Assembly (NCBI GenBank): GCA_030590275.1
Contig: JAUUYV010000091.1
Location: 1-6,919 of the forward strand
Length of the DNA: 6,919 nt
Direction: 5' to 3'
From: Porticoccaceae bacterium
GTDB lineage: Bacteria; Pseudomonadota; Gammaproteobacteria; Pseudomonadales; Porticoccaceae
The notes beneath the pieces were generated by a model. It did not search any database. It was not told where the DNA came from and was given only the letters and a program-made list of their open reading frames with translations. The position numbers and the translations under genes are program-made. Every line of letters starts with the position of its first letter. Within the stretch, counting starts at the first letter, position 1. Below are positions 1 to 5,775 of the stretch, one piece after another.

Positions 1-194
1 CCACCGTCGACGTTCCATGATTGGCCAGTGACATTTCTTGCTTCGTCGGACGCCAGGAATACCGCAAGGTCGGCGATGTCTTCTGGCTCATTGGATCGCC
101 TGAGAGGAATACTCGCGTCCAGTGCTGTTACGACTTTGCCGGTACCTCGGCCCGCGCCAGTAACAATCGCTACCTTATTGTCCAACCTGCCCAT
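1..194 (-). pseudogene. Short-chain dehydrogenase/reductase remnant with internal deletion, cut by window edge
   Basis: The minus-strand frame is open from an ATG at 194-192 to the window edge. It begins MGRLDNKVAIVTGAGRG, the typical SDR start with the TGxxxGxG dinucleotide-binding motif (TGAGRGTG, residues 12-19). Within about a dozen residues it passes into sequence typical of the SDR C-terminus: IPLRRSNEPEDIADLAVFLA, then SDEA, TGQ and NVDGG. In a normal SDR of about 250 residues these parts are some 170 residues apart. The missing part holds the NNAG motif and the catalytic Asn, Ser, Tyr and Lys, so the product cannot be a working dehydrogenase. The reading frame is kept across the junction. 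A GGAG at 203-200 sits six bases before the ATG; another ATG lies four codons upstream (206). It lies 92 bases downstream of the amidohydrolase on the same strand, so the intact ancestor was probably its operon partner. The end of the gene is outside the window. An assembly collapse is the main alternative. Confidence 0.75.
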
Positions 195-286
195 GAATCG
201 CTCCATTTTTCAGCTATGTCCTGATTCTCATCTAATCAAGAAAGCGCTGCACTCGAAGGTATTAAGCTCCGTTTCAATCCGCCACT

Positions 287-1531
287 TCAGCTTGCCAGCC
301 CTAACAGTTCGGCCGTATTACTACGCATCACCTTGCGGATTTGCCCATAGTCCAGGCCGCCCAGACCATCGGCGAATTCCACCGGTTCTACCAAACCTTC
401 CGGGTGAGGCCAGTCAGAGCCAAATACAGCAACATCTGGACCAACGTCGTCGATCAGTTCGGAAATGTTATCTTCGGGAAAGGGGCAAATGCGGATACGG
501 TCGAAGAATATTTCGCTGGGCCGACCACTCAGGGCCCCGTAAGTGAAGTTCGTCCCCGCTACCCGGGCAGCTTTATCGAGCCGCTTGAGCAGGGGCTTAA
601 CCCAGGAAGATCCATTTTCGATAGATAACACCCGCAAGCGGGGAAAGCGCCCAAATAGATTATGCATAATCAGCGCCGGCAGTGTATCGGTCACCGGCCT
701 TTCCATCATGCCAAGCATATGCTGAAAAGCTGTCACCCGATGGTGGGGTGGGCGAGGGCTCTCACCCCAGGCCGCAGAAACTAGCTCCTCAAAACCCGCA
801 TTACCTAAATGAAAGGACACTGGGACACCGGCTTCCTCACACCGTGCCCAAAAAGGGTCGAAATGGGGATGTGCGGGGGAACGTCCGTACACCGGCCCAG
901 AAATTAGATTCACCAGGCGAGCGCCCTCTTTCAGTACTCGCTCCAACTCTTTAATCGCCAGCTCTAAATCCACCAGCGATAATTGAGCAGCGCTAAATAT
1001 CCGGTTTTGATAATCCCAGCCCCAATCGTCGCCAATCCATTTGTTGAACGCTCGGTGGTTAGCCATCACCGCTTCTGGTCCGCCATCGCGTAGCTCCATC
1101 TCGACGCCCACGCCCAGCGAAGGCAAAAAAATTCCGGCTTCAACATTGTGCTTGTCGAGCCACTTTAAGCGTGCATCCCGGTCCATGGATTCCGGTAGAT
1201 CAAAGCAGGAGATAGGATCGGCGGCGAGTATATGAGCGCCTTTGTGATTATCATTTTTATAAAATTCTTTATAGGAACCCGGCTTACCTGCGTGCTCGCC
1301 GGGCGGAGCACTGAAAAAGCTGATACGCTTTCCGCGAAAATGTACCTGGGCGTGCTTGCTAATACCACGCACCACAGTAATGGCATCATCGCGAAAGGCC
1401 GGCTCCATATAGCGGGTATAGCAGTCATCCGGCTCGTAGTAGTGACAATCCGCATCCACCAGGGGGTAATCGATAAGATCTCGCACCTCGCCCGATGTCG
1501 CCACTCCCGACCTTGCACTATTCTGAGTCAT
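287..1531 (-). CDS. Amidohydrolase family protein (amidohydrolase 2 / ACMSD-like metal-dependent hydrolase)
   Basis: A 414-residue protein of the amidohydrolase 2 (TIM-barrel) family, whose members hydrolyse or decarboxylate ring and acyl intermediates using a bound metal. Near the N-terminus the metal motif reads VDADCHYYEP (residues 25-34). The first His of the usual HxH is Asp28 and the second is His30, as in a known subgroup of the family. His241 in FHLGNAG is the likely next ligand. Residues 296-319 (FPRLRVLSIENGSSWV onward) match the conserved P-x-L-R-V...E-x-G-x-x-W segment, and FGSDWPHPEG (370-379) supplies the catalytic Asp373. No signal peptide is seen, so it is cytoplasmic. Length is normal for the subgroup. 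The ATG at 1531 follows an AAGGAA-type ribosome site about eight bases upstream. It is divergent from the complete SDR and precedes an SDR remnant on the same strand. Family assignment is secure; substrate is unknown. Confidence 0.9.
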   Translation of the reverse strand: MTQNSARSGVATSGEVRDLIDYPLVDADCHYYEPDDCYTRYMEPAFRDDAITVVRGISKHAQVHFRGKRISFFSAPPGEHAGKPGSYKEFYKNDNHKGAHILAADPISCFDLPESMDRDARLKWLDKHNVEAGIFLPSLGVGVEMELRDGGPEAVMANHRAFNKWIGDDWGWDYQNRIFSAAQLSLVDLELAIKELERVLKEGARLVNLISGPVYGRSPAHPHFDPFWARCEEAGVPVSFHLGNAGFEELVSAAWGESPRPPHHRVTAFQHMLGMMERPVTDTLPALIMHNLFGRFPRLRVLSIENGSSWVKPLLKRLDKAARVAGTNFTYGALSGRPSEIFFDRIRICPFPEDNISELIDDVGPDVAVFGSDWPHPEGLVEPVEFADGLGGLDYGQIRKVMRSNTAELLGLAS

Positions 1532-1642
1532 CGCCGCTTTCCTTTTTTATTCTGCACACTTAATCATGGCATAAGTGGGCCAGTTTTTTATAGGACAAAA
1601 CCCTTTCAGCTACATCAAATGCCAGGCGAGACCGTCAGGCAC

Positions 1643-1648
1643 TATAAT
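1643..1648 (+). promoter_or_regulatory. Candidate -10 box for the divergent SDR gene
   Basis: A perfect TATAAT lies 34 bases before the SDR start codon, in the 151-bp region between the two divergent genes. No good -35 hexamer is seen at 16-18 bases, so the promoter may need an activator or be weak. For the opposite gene a TATAAA-like element on the minus strand (around 1587-1592) is possible but poor. Confidence 0.4.
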
Positions 1649-1682
1649 CCCACCACTATTTATTCTATATAAGGAGAATCCA

Positions 1683-2549
1683 ATGGAAAACGTAGAGGGG
1701 AAAGTAGCTTTTATTACCGGCGGCGCCAGTGGTATGGGCCTGGGCATGGCGAGAGCCTTTGGCGATGCCGGCATGAAGCTCATGCTCGCCGATGTGGACC
1801 AGGAACGCCTTGCTCAGGCTGAGGAAGAATTCAAAAACAAGGGAGTCGATGTCGGCACCATCATTTGTGACGTAACCCATCGCGATCAAGTTTTTGCTGC
1901 CGCCGATGAGACCGTTAAACGCTTCGGCAAAGTGCACGTACTGTGCAACAACGCTGGTATCAATGTCGGTGGCACCTACGAAGAACTCTCTCAGCAAGAT
2001 TGGGATTGGGTGATTGCGGTGAATCAGCTGGGAGTTCAGTATGGGATTTCCGCCTTCTTGCCCAAGATCAAAGCTCATGGCGAGGAAGGCCACATTATGA
2101 CCACCTCATCCATGGCCGGTCTGATCAACGCAGGTTCCGGCTGGGCGCCCTACAATGCCAGCAAATTCGCGGTAGTGGTGATGAACGAAGTCCTCTATAG
2201 CGAATTGAAAGGTACAGGCATTGGTGTATCCGTACTGTGTCCCGGAGCAGTCGCTACCAATATCGTCGAGGCTGCCAAACACCGTCCCGCTGAATATGGT
2301 AGTTCCGGCGATAAACCCGTGGTTGCCGGTGATGTAGAGCAATTACTTGAACAGGGTCTTAACCCCGACACAGTAGGCAAACTGGTACTCGAAGGCATCC
2401 TGGAAAACCAGTTCTACCTTTTTACCGACCCACGAATGATTAAAGCGGTTGAACGCCGCTTTGAGCGCATCCGGCAAGGTTTTGACTGGTCGGCAAATTC
2501 GCAGGCGTTGGTGGAGGCTAACGCGCCGGGTTCCGCTGGCGGATCGTAA
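1683..2549 (+). CDS. SDR family NAD(P)-dependent oxidoreductase (complete)
   Basis: A 288-residue classical short-chain dehydrogenase that oxidises or reduces a secondary alcohol/ketone with a nicotinamide cofactor. The Rossmann motif TGGASGMG is at 12-19. Asp37 at the end of the second strand (LADVD) points to NAD(H) rather than NADP(H). CDVT (62-65) and NNAG (89-92) follow. The catalytic set is Asn114, Ser143, Tyr157 and Lys161 (YNASK), and CPGAVATNI (186-194) is the cofactor-closing loop. About 40 residues after the core (FYLFTDPRMIKAVERRFERI) form a C-terminal extension common in 270-290-residue members. The start was set at ATG 1683, not 1575, because AAGGAG (1671-1676) sits six bases before it and the protein then begins MENVEGKVAFITGG. 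It diverges from the amidohydrolase and converges on the CoA-transferase, suggesting a shared catabolic route. The function class is sure; the substrate is not. Confidence 0.93.
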   Translation: MENVEGKVAFITGGASGMGLGMARAFGDAGMKLMLADVDQERLAQAEEEFKNKGVDVGTIICDVTHRDQVFAAADETVKRFGKVHVLCNNAGINVGGTYEELSQQDWDWVIAVNQLGVQYGISAFLPKIKAHGEEGHIMTTSSMAGLINAGSGWAPYNASKFAVVVMNEVLYSELKGTGIGVSVLCPGAVATNIVEAAKHRPAEYGSSGDKPVVAGDVEQLLEQGLNPDTVGKLVLEGILENQFYLFTDPRMIKAVERRFERIRQGFDWSANSQALVEANAPGSAGGS

Positions 2550-2589
2550 ACAGCGTCTTCTCACGACAAAGCCTGGCGGCGAGCTACGA

Positions 2590-2612
2590 CAGCCCGGTTT
2601 TGTTGCGGGCTG
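2590..2612. terminator. Hairpin in convergent intergenic gap (first of two)
   Basis: CAGCCCG (2590-2596) pairs perfectly with CGGGCTG (2606-2612) around a nine-base loop. It lies 40 bases after the SDR stop. There is no run of T after it on either strand (AATTAAAT follows on the plus strand), so it is a weak or Rho-assisted terminator for the SDR transcript, the CoA-transferase transcript, or both. Confidence 0.45.
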
Positions 2613-2622
2613 GAATTAAATG

Positions 2623-2642
2623 GGCCTTCAGCTAAGAAGGCC
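2623..2642. terminator. Hairpin in convergent intergenic gap (second of two)
   Basis: GGCCTTC (2623-2629) pairs with GAAGGCC (2636-2642) around a six-base loop, extendable by a G-T pair. It lies 21 bases beyond the CoA-transferase stop and 10 bases from the first hairpin. It also lacks a clean T run, but two GC-rich stems between convergent genes are a common bidirectional termination layout. Confidence 0.45.
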
Positions 2643-2669
2643 TGAATTTAAGAGCGCCTGAATTAAGAG
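2640..2669. repeat. Imperfect tandem duplication at the CoA-transferase 3' end
   Basis: GCCTGAATTTAAGAG (2640-2654) is followed one base later by GCCTGAATTAAGAG (2656-2669), the same unit less one T. The second copy contains the stop codon of the CoA-transferase (TTA at 2663-2665 on the plus strand); the first overlaps the right arm of the second hairpin. It looks like a small local duplication of the gene end. Confidence 0.6.
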
Positions 2670-3886
2670 GGAACAGCCTCGGCGTGTAGTACCTGATTTT
2701 CCTCCAGGCGCTGTATATCGGCGTCGGTCATTGCCAGTCGTTCATTGAGTACTTCTCTGTTGTGTTCACCCAGATAGGGGGCTTCCAGGTCCAGCGTTTC
2801 AGAACATTTCGAAAAGCGCAGGGGCATTCCCGGCACCTGAAACTCACCCAGGCCCCGATCGCTAATCGTTCGTATTGTGCCGCGCTCAATAAGGTGGGGG
2901 TGTTGCATGGCTTCACCTGGAGTCAACACCGGGGCCACGGGCACGCCTGCCGCTTCCAAAGCTTCGCGGGCAGCATCGTCACTGGGCATGGACAGAATCC
3001 AGGACTCGATAATTTCAAAGATTACATCCACGCGGGCGACCCGAACAGTAAAGGTACTGTAACGAGAATCCTCCGCTAACTCCGCTCTCCCCATGACTTT
3101 GCACAGGGCCTCCCAATGCTTGGGCGTGAAGGCAATAATAAACATGCAGGAATCCCGCCCTTTGAAAATACCATCTGGCGCTACTGCCGGATGATGGCGA
3201 CCATTGCGGGTTGGCTGAACTTCTCCATCGGTATTGCTAAACAATTGCACGTTAAGGTCGTGGCAATGAAAATAGCTATCGAGTAAAGAGCAGTCGATAT
3301 GCTGACCACCACCGCCCTGAGAGCGATAAAACAAAGCGCCATTAATTGCCGCCAGTGCGTGGACGCCGGTGTTGACGTCGCCAATGGAAATCATTGGCAT
3401 CACTGGGGCATCGTCGGCTTCTCCCATCAAGCTGGTCACCCCGGAGTAAGCCTGGCCCATATAATCGAAGCCGGGTAAATGGGCCAGCGGCCCAGTCTGT
3501 CCGAAAGCGGAGATCGAGCAGAAAATCAGCTCCGGATTCAGCTCTTTCGCCACTTCCCAGCCAAAGCCCATGTCAGCAATCACCCCGGGGGTATAGTTCT
3601 CCAGCAATACATCACTTTGAGCAATCAGCTGTTTGATAATATCCACCGCCTCTGGCTTACGGATATCGAGGCAGAGGCTTTTCTTACCCCGGTTTTGCTG
3701 CACAAAATAAGCGCTGCGCCCATCTTTAAAAAACGGCATCGCGCGCACCATATCGCCGGTGGGGGCTAGCTCTACTTTTATAATATCCGCACCCATCTCA
3801 GCCATTAGCCGGGTAGTCGTAGGCCCGGCTAGCGCGTGGGTGAAATCCAGGACCTTACAATTGGTTAGAATATGTTTAACAGTCAT
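2663..3886 (-). CDS. Class III CoA-transferase (CaiB/BaiF/Frc family)
   Basis: A 407-residue family III CoA-transferase, which moves CoA between carboxylic acids through an Asp-linked anhydride and thioester. The N-terminal signature VLDFTHALAGPTTTRLMAEM (12-31), with GADIIKVE (32-39), is typical. QNRGKKSLCLD (64-74), VLLENYTPGV (93-102) and SAFGQTGP (126-133) are the CoA-binding core motifs. Asp170 in ISIGDVNTG is the expected catalytic residue, matching Asp169 of formyl-CoA transferase. PGFDYMGQAYSG (138-149) is the transferase form; the His of alpha-methylacyl-CoA racemases (GHD) is Phe here, so a racemase is unlikely. Length is normal and the protein is cytoplasmic. The ATG at 3886 has a strong GGGAGG (plus-strand 3892-3897) five bases upstream. 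It converges on the SDR and is probably transcribed alone. The family is sure; the acid substrate is not visible. Confidence 0.93.
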   Translation of the reverse strand: MTVKHILTNCKVLDFTHALAGPTTTRLMAEMGADIIKVELAPTGDMVRAMPFFKDGRSAYFVQQNRGKKSLCLDIRKPEAVDIIKQLIAQSDVLLENYTPGVIADMGFGWEVAKELNPELIFCSISAFGQTGPLAHLPGFDYMGQAYSGVTSLMGEADDAPVMPMISIGDVNTGVHALAAINGALFYRSQGGGGQHIDCSLLDSYFHCHDLNVQLFSNTDGEVQPTRNGRHHPAVAPDGIFKGRDSCMFIIAFTPKHWEALCKVMGRAELAEDSRYSTFTVRVARVDVIFEIIESWILSMPSDDAAREALEAAGVPVAPVLTPGEAMQHPHLIERGTIRTISDRGLGEFQVPGMPLRFSKCSETLDLEAPYLGEHNREVLNERLAMTDADIQRLEENQVLHAEAVPS

Positions 3887-3920
3887 TAAAACCTCCCAGG
3901 CTTTCTTTATTTATCGTCAG

Positions 3921-3949
3921 GGCTAGATAGAGCAGCTCTAACAATAGCC
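3921..3949. promoter_or_regulatory. Nested palindrome upstream of CoA-transferase, possible operator
   Basis: A perfect dyad TAGAGC-A-GCTCTA (3928-3940) is flanked by a second, nearly concentric pair, GGCTA (3921-3925) and TAGCC (3945-3949). It lies 35-63 bases before the CoA-transferase start, in the leader or promoter region. Dyads of this size are typical operators for TetR- or GntR-type regulators of catabolic genes, but an mRNA hairpin is equally possible. No regulator gene is in the window. Confidence 0.4.
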
Positions 3950-4220
3950 TAGCTTAGCGGCTTAGGGGAAATTCTCCACCCAGACGTTAACGCCCTATTT
4001 TCCAAGCTTAACAGCCCAGCTCTCTTGATCACGTCCCCTACAATCGTAACTCGTTGTTCTTTTATTGGCTGTCTATATGTGATCATTGGATTAAGAGCAT
4101 CACAACATCGAGCACCTATCGAACTATCCCAGCAAGAACACCCCGCGCATATCAGGCCAGGTCATTAAAAACGAATAAGGCCGATCTCTACAACCATCAC
4201 CCAGCTTGATCAGAGGAAAG
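3950..4220. other. Intergenic stretch without recognisable gene
   Basis: All frames are broken by stops within short distances and none gives a protein-like translation. The only pattern noticed is repeated TGATCA palindromes at 4026-4031, 4080-4085 and 4207-4212, with a fourth at 4222-4227 just inside the relic. No tRNA fold, transposase fragment or terminal inverted repeat was recognised. Confidence 0.5.
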
Positions 4221-4739
4221 GTGATCACAAGAGGAAGTATTCTTCTTATTAAACTGTTTAGAATTCTTATTGTTGACCTCTGGGGGTGCGTCTTTGACGA
4301 AGATAGTAAAACAGGTAGTGTACGATAGATTTTAAAGGAATTAAGAAGGTGCCATTGTGCCTTAGGTTCACTGAAAGCATATTACACAGACACTGAATGC
4401 CTCGACATCTCATTTAACGAAGAGATTACTGAAGAGGATATAGAACACCAAACAAAAAGATTAAAGTGGCTAAGACACAAAATCATTGTCCACTATGAGA
4501 AATCAGAGTCTGGGCTGCATGTATATAATGACATTCCTCCTGATGGTGATGGGCCAATAACCTGGATGGAACCTGTCATCTATTTTAACAATGTAAGAAA
4601 CTATGTTTATAAAGTTTTCGGGTTATTAACGTCAACATCCTTGGACAAAAGATCAACTGATATTGATAGTTTTTACAGCAAAGTATTTTGGGATCGCTTT
4701 ATCAATGGTAAGACGGAACTGAAGCCAACAGGGATATAA
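4221..4739 (+). pseudogene. Relic of a HEPN-like (AbiU2-type) protein with in-frame TAG
   Basis: One plus-strand frame reads as protein from about 4221 to a TAA at 4737-4739, broken only by TAG at 4326-4328. Before the TAG it reads ILIVDLWGCVFDEDSKTGSV; after it come ILKELRRCHCALGSL and 136 open codons in all. LKWLRHKIIVHYEK contains an R-x5-H motif (Arg at 4473-4475, His at 4491-4493) like the RNase motif of HEPN proteins. The layout of a hydrophobic helix with W-x-x-x-F-D, then T-x-S-V-R-x-I-L, then R...H, then a C-terminal helix resembles AbiU2-like HEPN proteins, known from phage abortive infection. There is no ATG before codon 79 of the downstream part. GTG 4221 with AGAGG before it is possible, but the expected N-terminal helix is absent, so a 5' truncation is likely. 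G+C is about one third, against over half in neighbours, suggesting transfer. Pseudogene status is well supported; the family is from memory of its pattern. Confidence 0.5.
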
Positions 4740-5067
4740 TTACGAGGCAATTGATAGTTGGAAACAAATCAAATAGAAATAAAGACAAGCAAATAATTAA
4801 CTCGGAGGTTTCACAGCGTTATTTGAACACAGCGCGAGCAAGCACTTATCTGGGCCTATCTGTATCTCTTACTCCCCACTCGACAGGTTTTAACTTTCGG
4901 CCTTTTTATTGATCTAAATCGTTTCTCGGAAACAACAAGGGACTTATTCTCCTAGAATCTCCAGTGTAGGCGTTTGAGTGCGCTGCGCATAGTGGTGATT
5001 TGTTTTGGCCACGGCGTTAATTGTGCCAAACCTGATGAACAGAAAAACCATAAAAGGAACATCGGCC
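4740..5067. other. Upstream region of the cytochrome gene, no gene seen
   Basis: The stretch of 328 bases has no convincing coding frame. A minus-strand frame at 4952-5179 overlaps the lipoprotein start and looks like a shadow. It holds an FNR-like box (4909-4922) and three small dyads: GTTTC-TCG-GAAAC (4921-4933), ATTCT-CCT-AGAAT (4946-4958) and TGCGC-T-GCGCA (4979-4989). No clear -35/-10 pair was found. Confidence 0.5.
4909..4922 (+). promoter_or_regulatory. FNR/Anr-like box upstream of cytochrome
   Basis: TTGAT-CTAA-ATCGT matches eight of the ten fixed positions of the FNR/Anr consensus TTGAT-N4-ATCAA, with a perfect left half. It ends 145 bases before the cytochrome start, which is a plausible position only if transcription begins well upstream of the gene. 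Oxygen-responsive control of a c-type cytochrome is common, but a chance match in AT-rich DNA is possible. Confidence 0.3.
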
Positions 5068-5613
5068 ATGAAGAAGTTTCAGCAAACCTGTAACAAGCAC
5101 TTGATCCTGGTGGGTGTCGGTTTAATACTGGCCACCGCCTGCTCTGAACAGAAAGCGCCAGCCCCGGAAGCCAAACCAACCGCTACCCAGGTAGTGTCGC
5201 AATTGCCCGTCAGCCTAAATACCGTGATGGTAGCTATGATTAATCAGGCTGCGGATCCTTTATGGGTAGCCGCCTGGCATAATCCTGAAACCGACAAAGA
5301 GTGGCGTGAACTGGTGCGCCGCGCGGTACAATTAGAGCTTGGTGGCGCACTGTTGAGTGTGCCTGGCACTGGGCCCATGGATAGCACCTGGACCAGCAAC
5401 GAAAGTTGGCAGAAATGGTCAAATCAGCTACGCGACCTTGGCGCAACTGCCGTCGTCGCCGTTAAAGCTCGCGATCTGGAAAAAATATCGGCCGTTGGTG
5501 ATGGCATAGTTGAAACCTGTGAAGCTTGTCACCGGGACTTCAAACCCGCATTACCCACAGGCGGAGAGTTTGGCGAACTGTCGCCCCACTCGGGAGACTT
5601 CGAAGAGGAATAA
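5068..5613 (+). CDS. Lipoprotein monoheme cytochrome, cytochrome c'-like
   Basis: A 181-residue exported protein. Residues 1-24 form a lipoprotein signal: Lys2-Lys3, a hydrophobic core HLILVGVGLILATA and Cys25, which would carry the lipid. A Pro/Ala-rich linker (KAPAPEAKPTA) follows. The mature part is largely helical and ends with CEACHRDF (151-158): Cys151 and Cys154 bind heme covalently and His155 is its axial ligand. One CxxCH close to the C-terminus after a helical body is the cytochrome c'/c556 arrangement. Such proteins carry electrons or bind NO and similar ligands in the periplasm; the role here is not shown. An acidic tail (GDFEEE) ends it. ATG 5068 was chosen over the upstream 5005 start because it follows AAAAGGAA by about nine bases and gives an uninterrupted signal peptide. 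It is monocistronic, with a strong terminator downstream. Confidence 0.85.
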   Translation: MKKFQQTCNKHLILVGVGLILATACSEQKAPAPEAKPTATQVVSQLPVSLNTVMVAMINQAADPLWVAAWHNPETDKEWRELVRRAVQLELGGALLSVPGTGPMDSTWTSNESWQKWSNQLRDLGATAVVAVKARDLEKISAVGDGIVETCEACHRDFKPALPTGGEFGELSPHSGDFEEE

Positions 5614-5670
5614 GGTATACGAGCTCAGCCTCACATTGCTTTTTCCCGCACCTCACCTTTACTCCACTTC

Positions 5671-5720
5671 CTTAGCTCCTTTCGCTTCTCCTGGAAACGA
5701 AAGGAGCTAAGACTTTTTTT
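5671..5720 (+). terminator. Rho-independent terminator of the cytochrome gene
   Basis: A perfect 14-bp stem, CTTAGCTCCTTTCG (5671-5684) with CGAAAGGAGCTAAG (5698-5711), encloses a 13-base loop and is followed by AC and seven T (5714-5720). It lies 57 bases after the cytochrome stop. There is no A run on the left side, so it acts on the plus strand only. Confidence 0.92.
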
Positions 5721-5747
5721 CATCGCAAGCTCTTCACCGCAAGATCA

Positions 5748-5761
5748 GGATTTTATAATCC
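5748..5761 (-). terminator. Weak hairpin after the PepSY gene
   Basis: GGATT (5748-5752) and AATCC (5757-5761) can form a five-pair stem with a four-base loop, 15 bases beyond the stop of the minus-strand PepSY gene. The stem is short and no T run follows on the minus strand, so it is a poor terminator candidate. Confidence 0.2.
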
Positions 5762-5775
5762 CCCGTGATGAATGA

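Noticed and set aside
28..546. Plus-strand open frame of 172 codons at the left edge
   Set aside because: It lies antisense to the SDR remnant and the amidohydrolase, has no family-like motifs and no ribosome site; it is a shadow.
1232..1672. Plus-strand open frame of 146 codons overlapping the amidohydrolase start
   Set aside because: It is antisense to a well-supported gene and crosses the divergent promoter region; the translation shows no recognisable domain.
1575..1682. Upstream start giving the SDR 36 extra residues
   Set aside because: The SDR N-terminus and a good AAGGAG site both fit the ATG at 1683; the extension would cover the candidate -10 box.
2663..3886. Alpha-methylacyl-CoA racemase as an alternative for the CoA-transferase
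   Set aside because: The racemase catalytic His in the GHD motif is Phe here (PGFD), while the transferase Asp170 motif GDVNTG is present.
5005..5067. Upstream start of the cytochrome gene
   Set aside because: The extra 21 residues would put charged sequence before the signal peptide, while the ATG at 5068 has a ribosome site and a standard lipoprotein signal.
3887..5067. Possible mobile element or integration site around the AT-rich relic
   Set aside because: No transposase or integrase fragment, terminal inverted repeats, target duplication or tRNA gene end could be found by eye.
4952..5179. Minus-strand open frame of 75 codons before the cytochrome
   Set aside because: It overlaps the lipoprotein signal sequence in antisense, and its hydrophobic look comes from the complement of that region.
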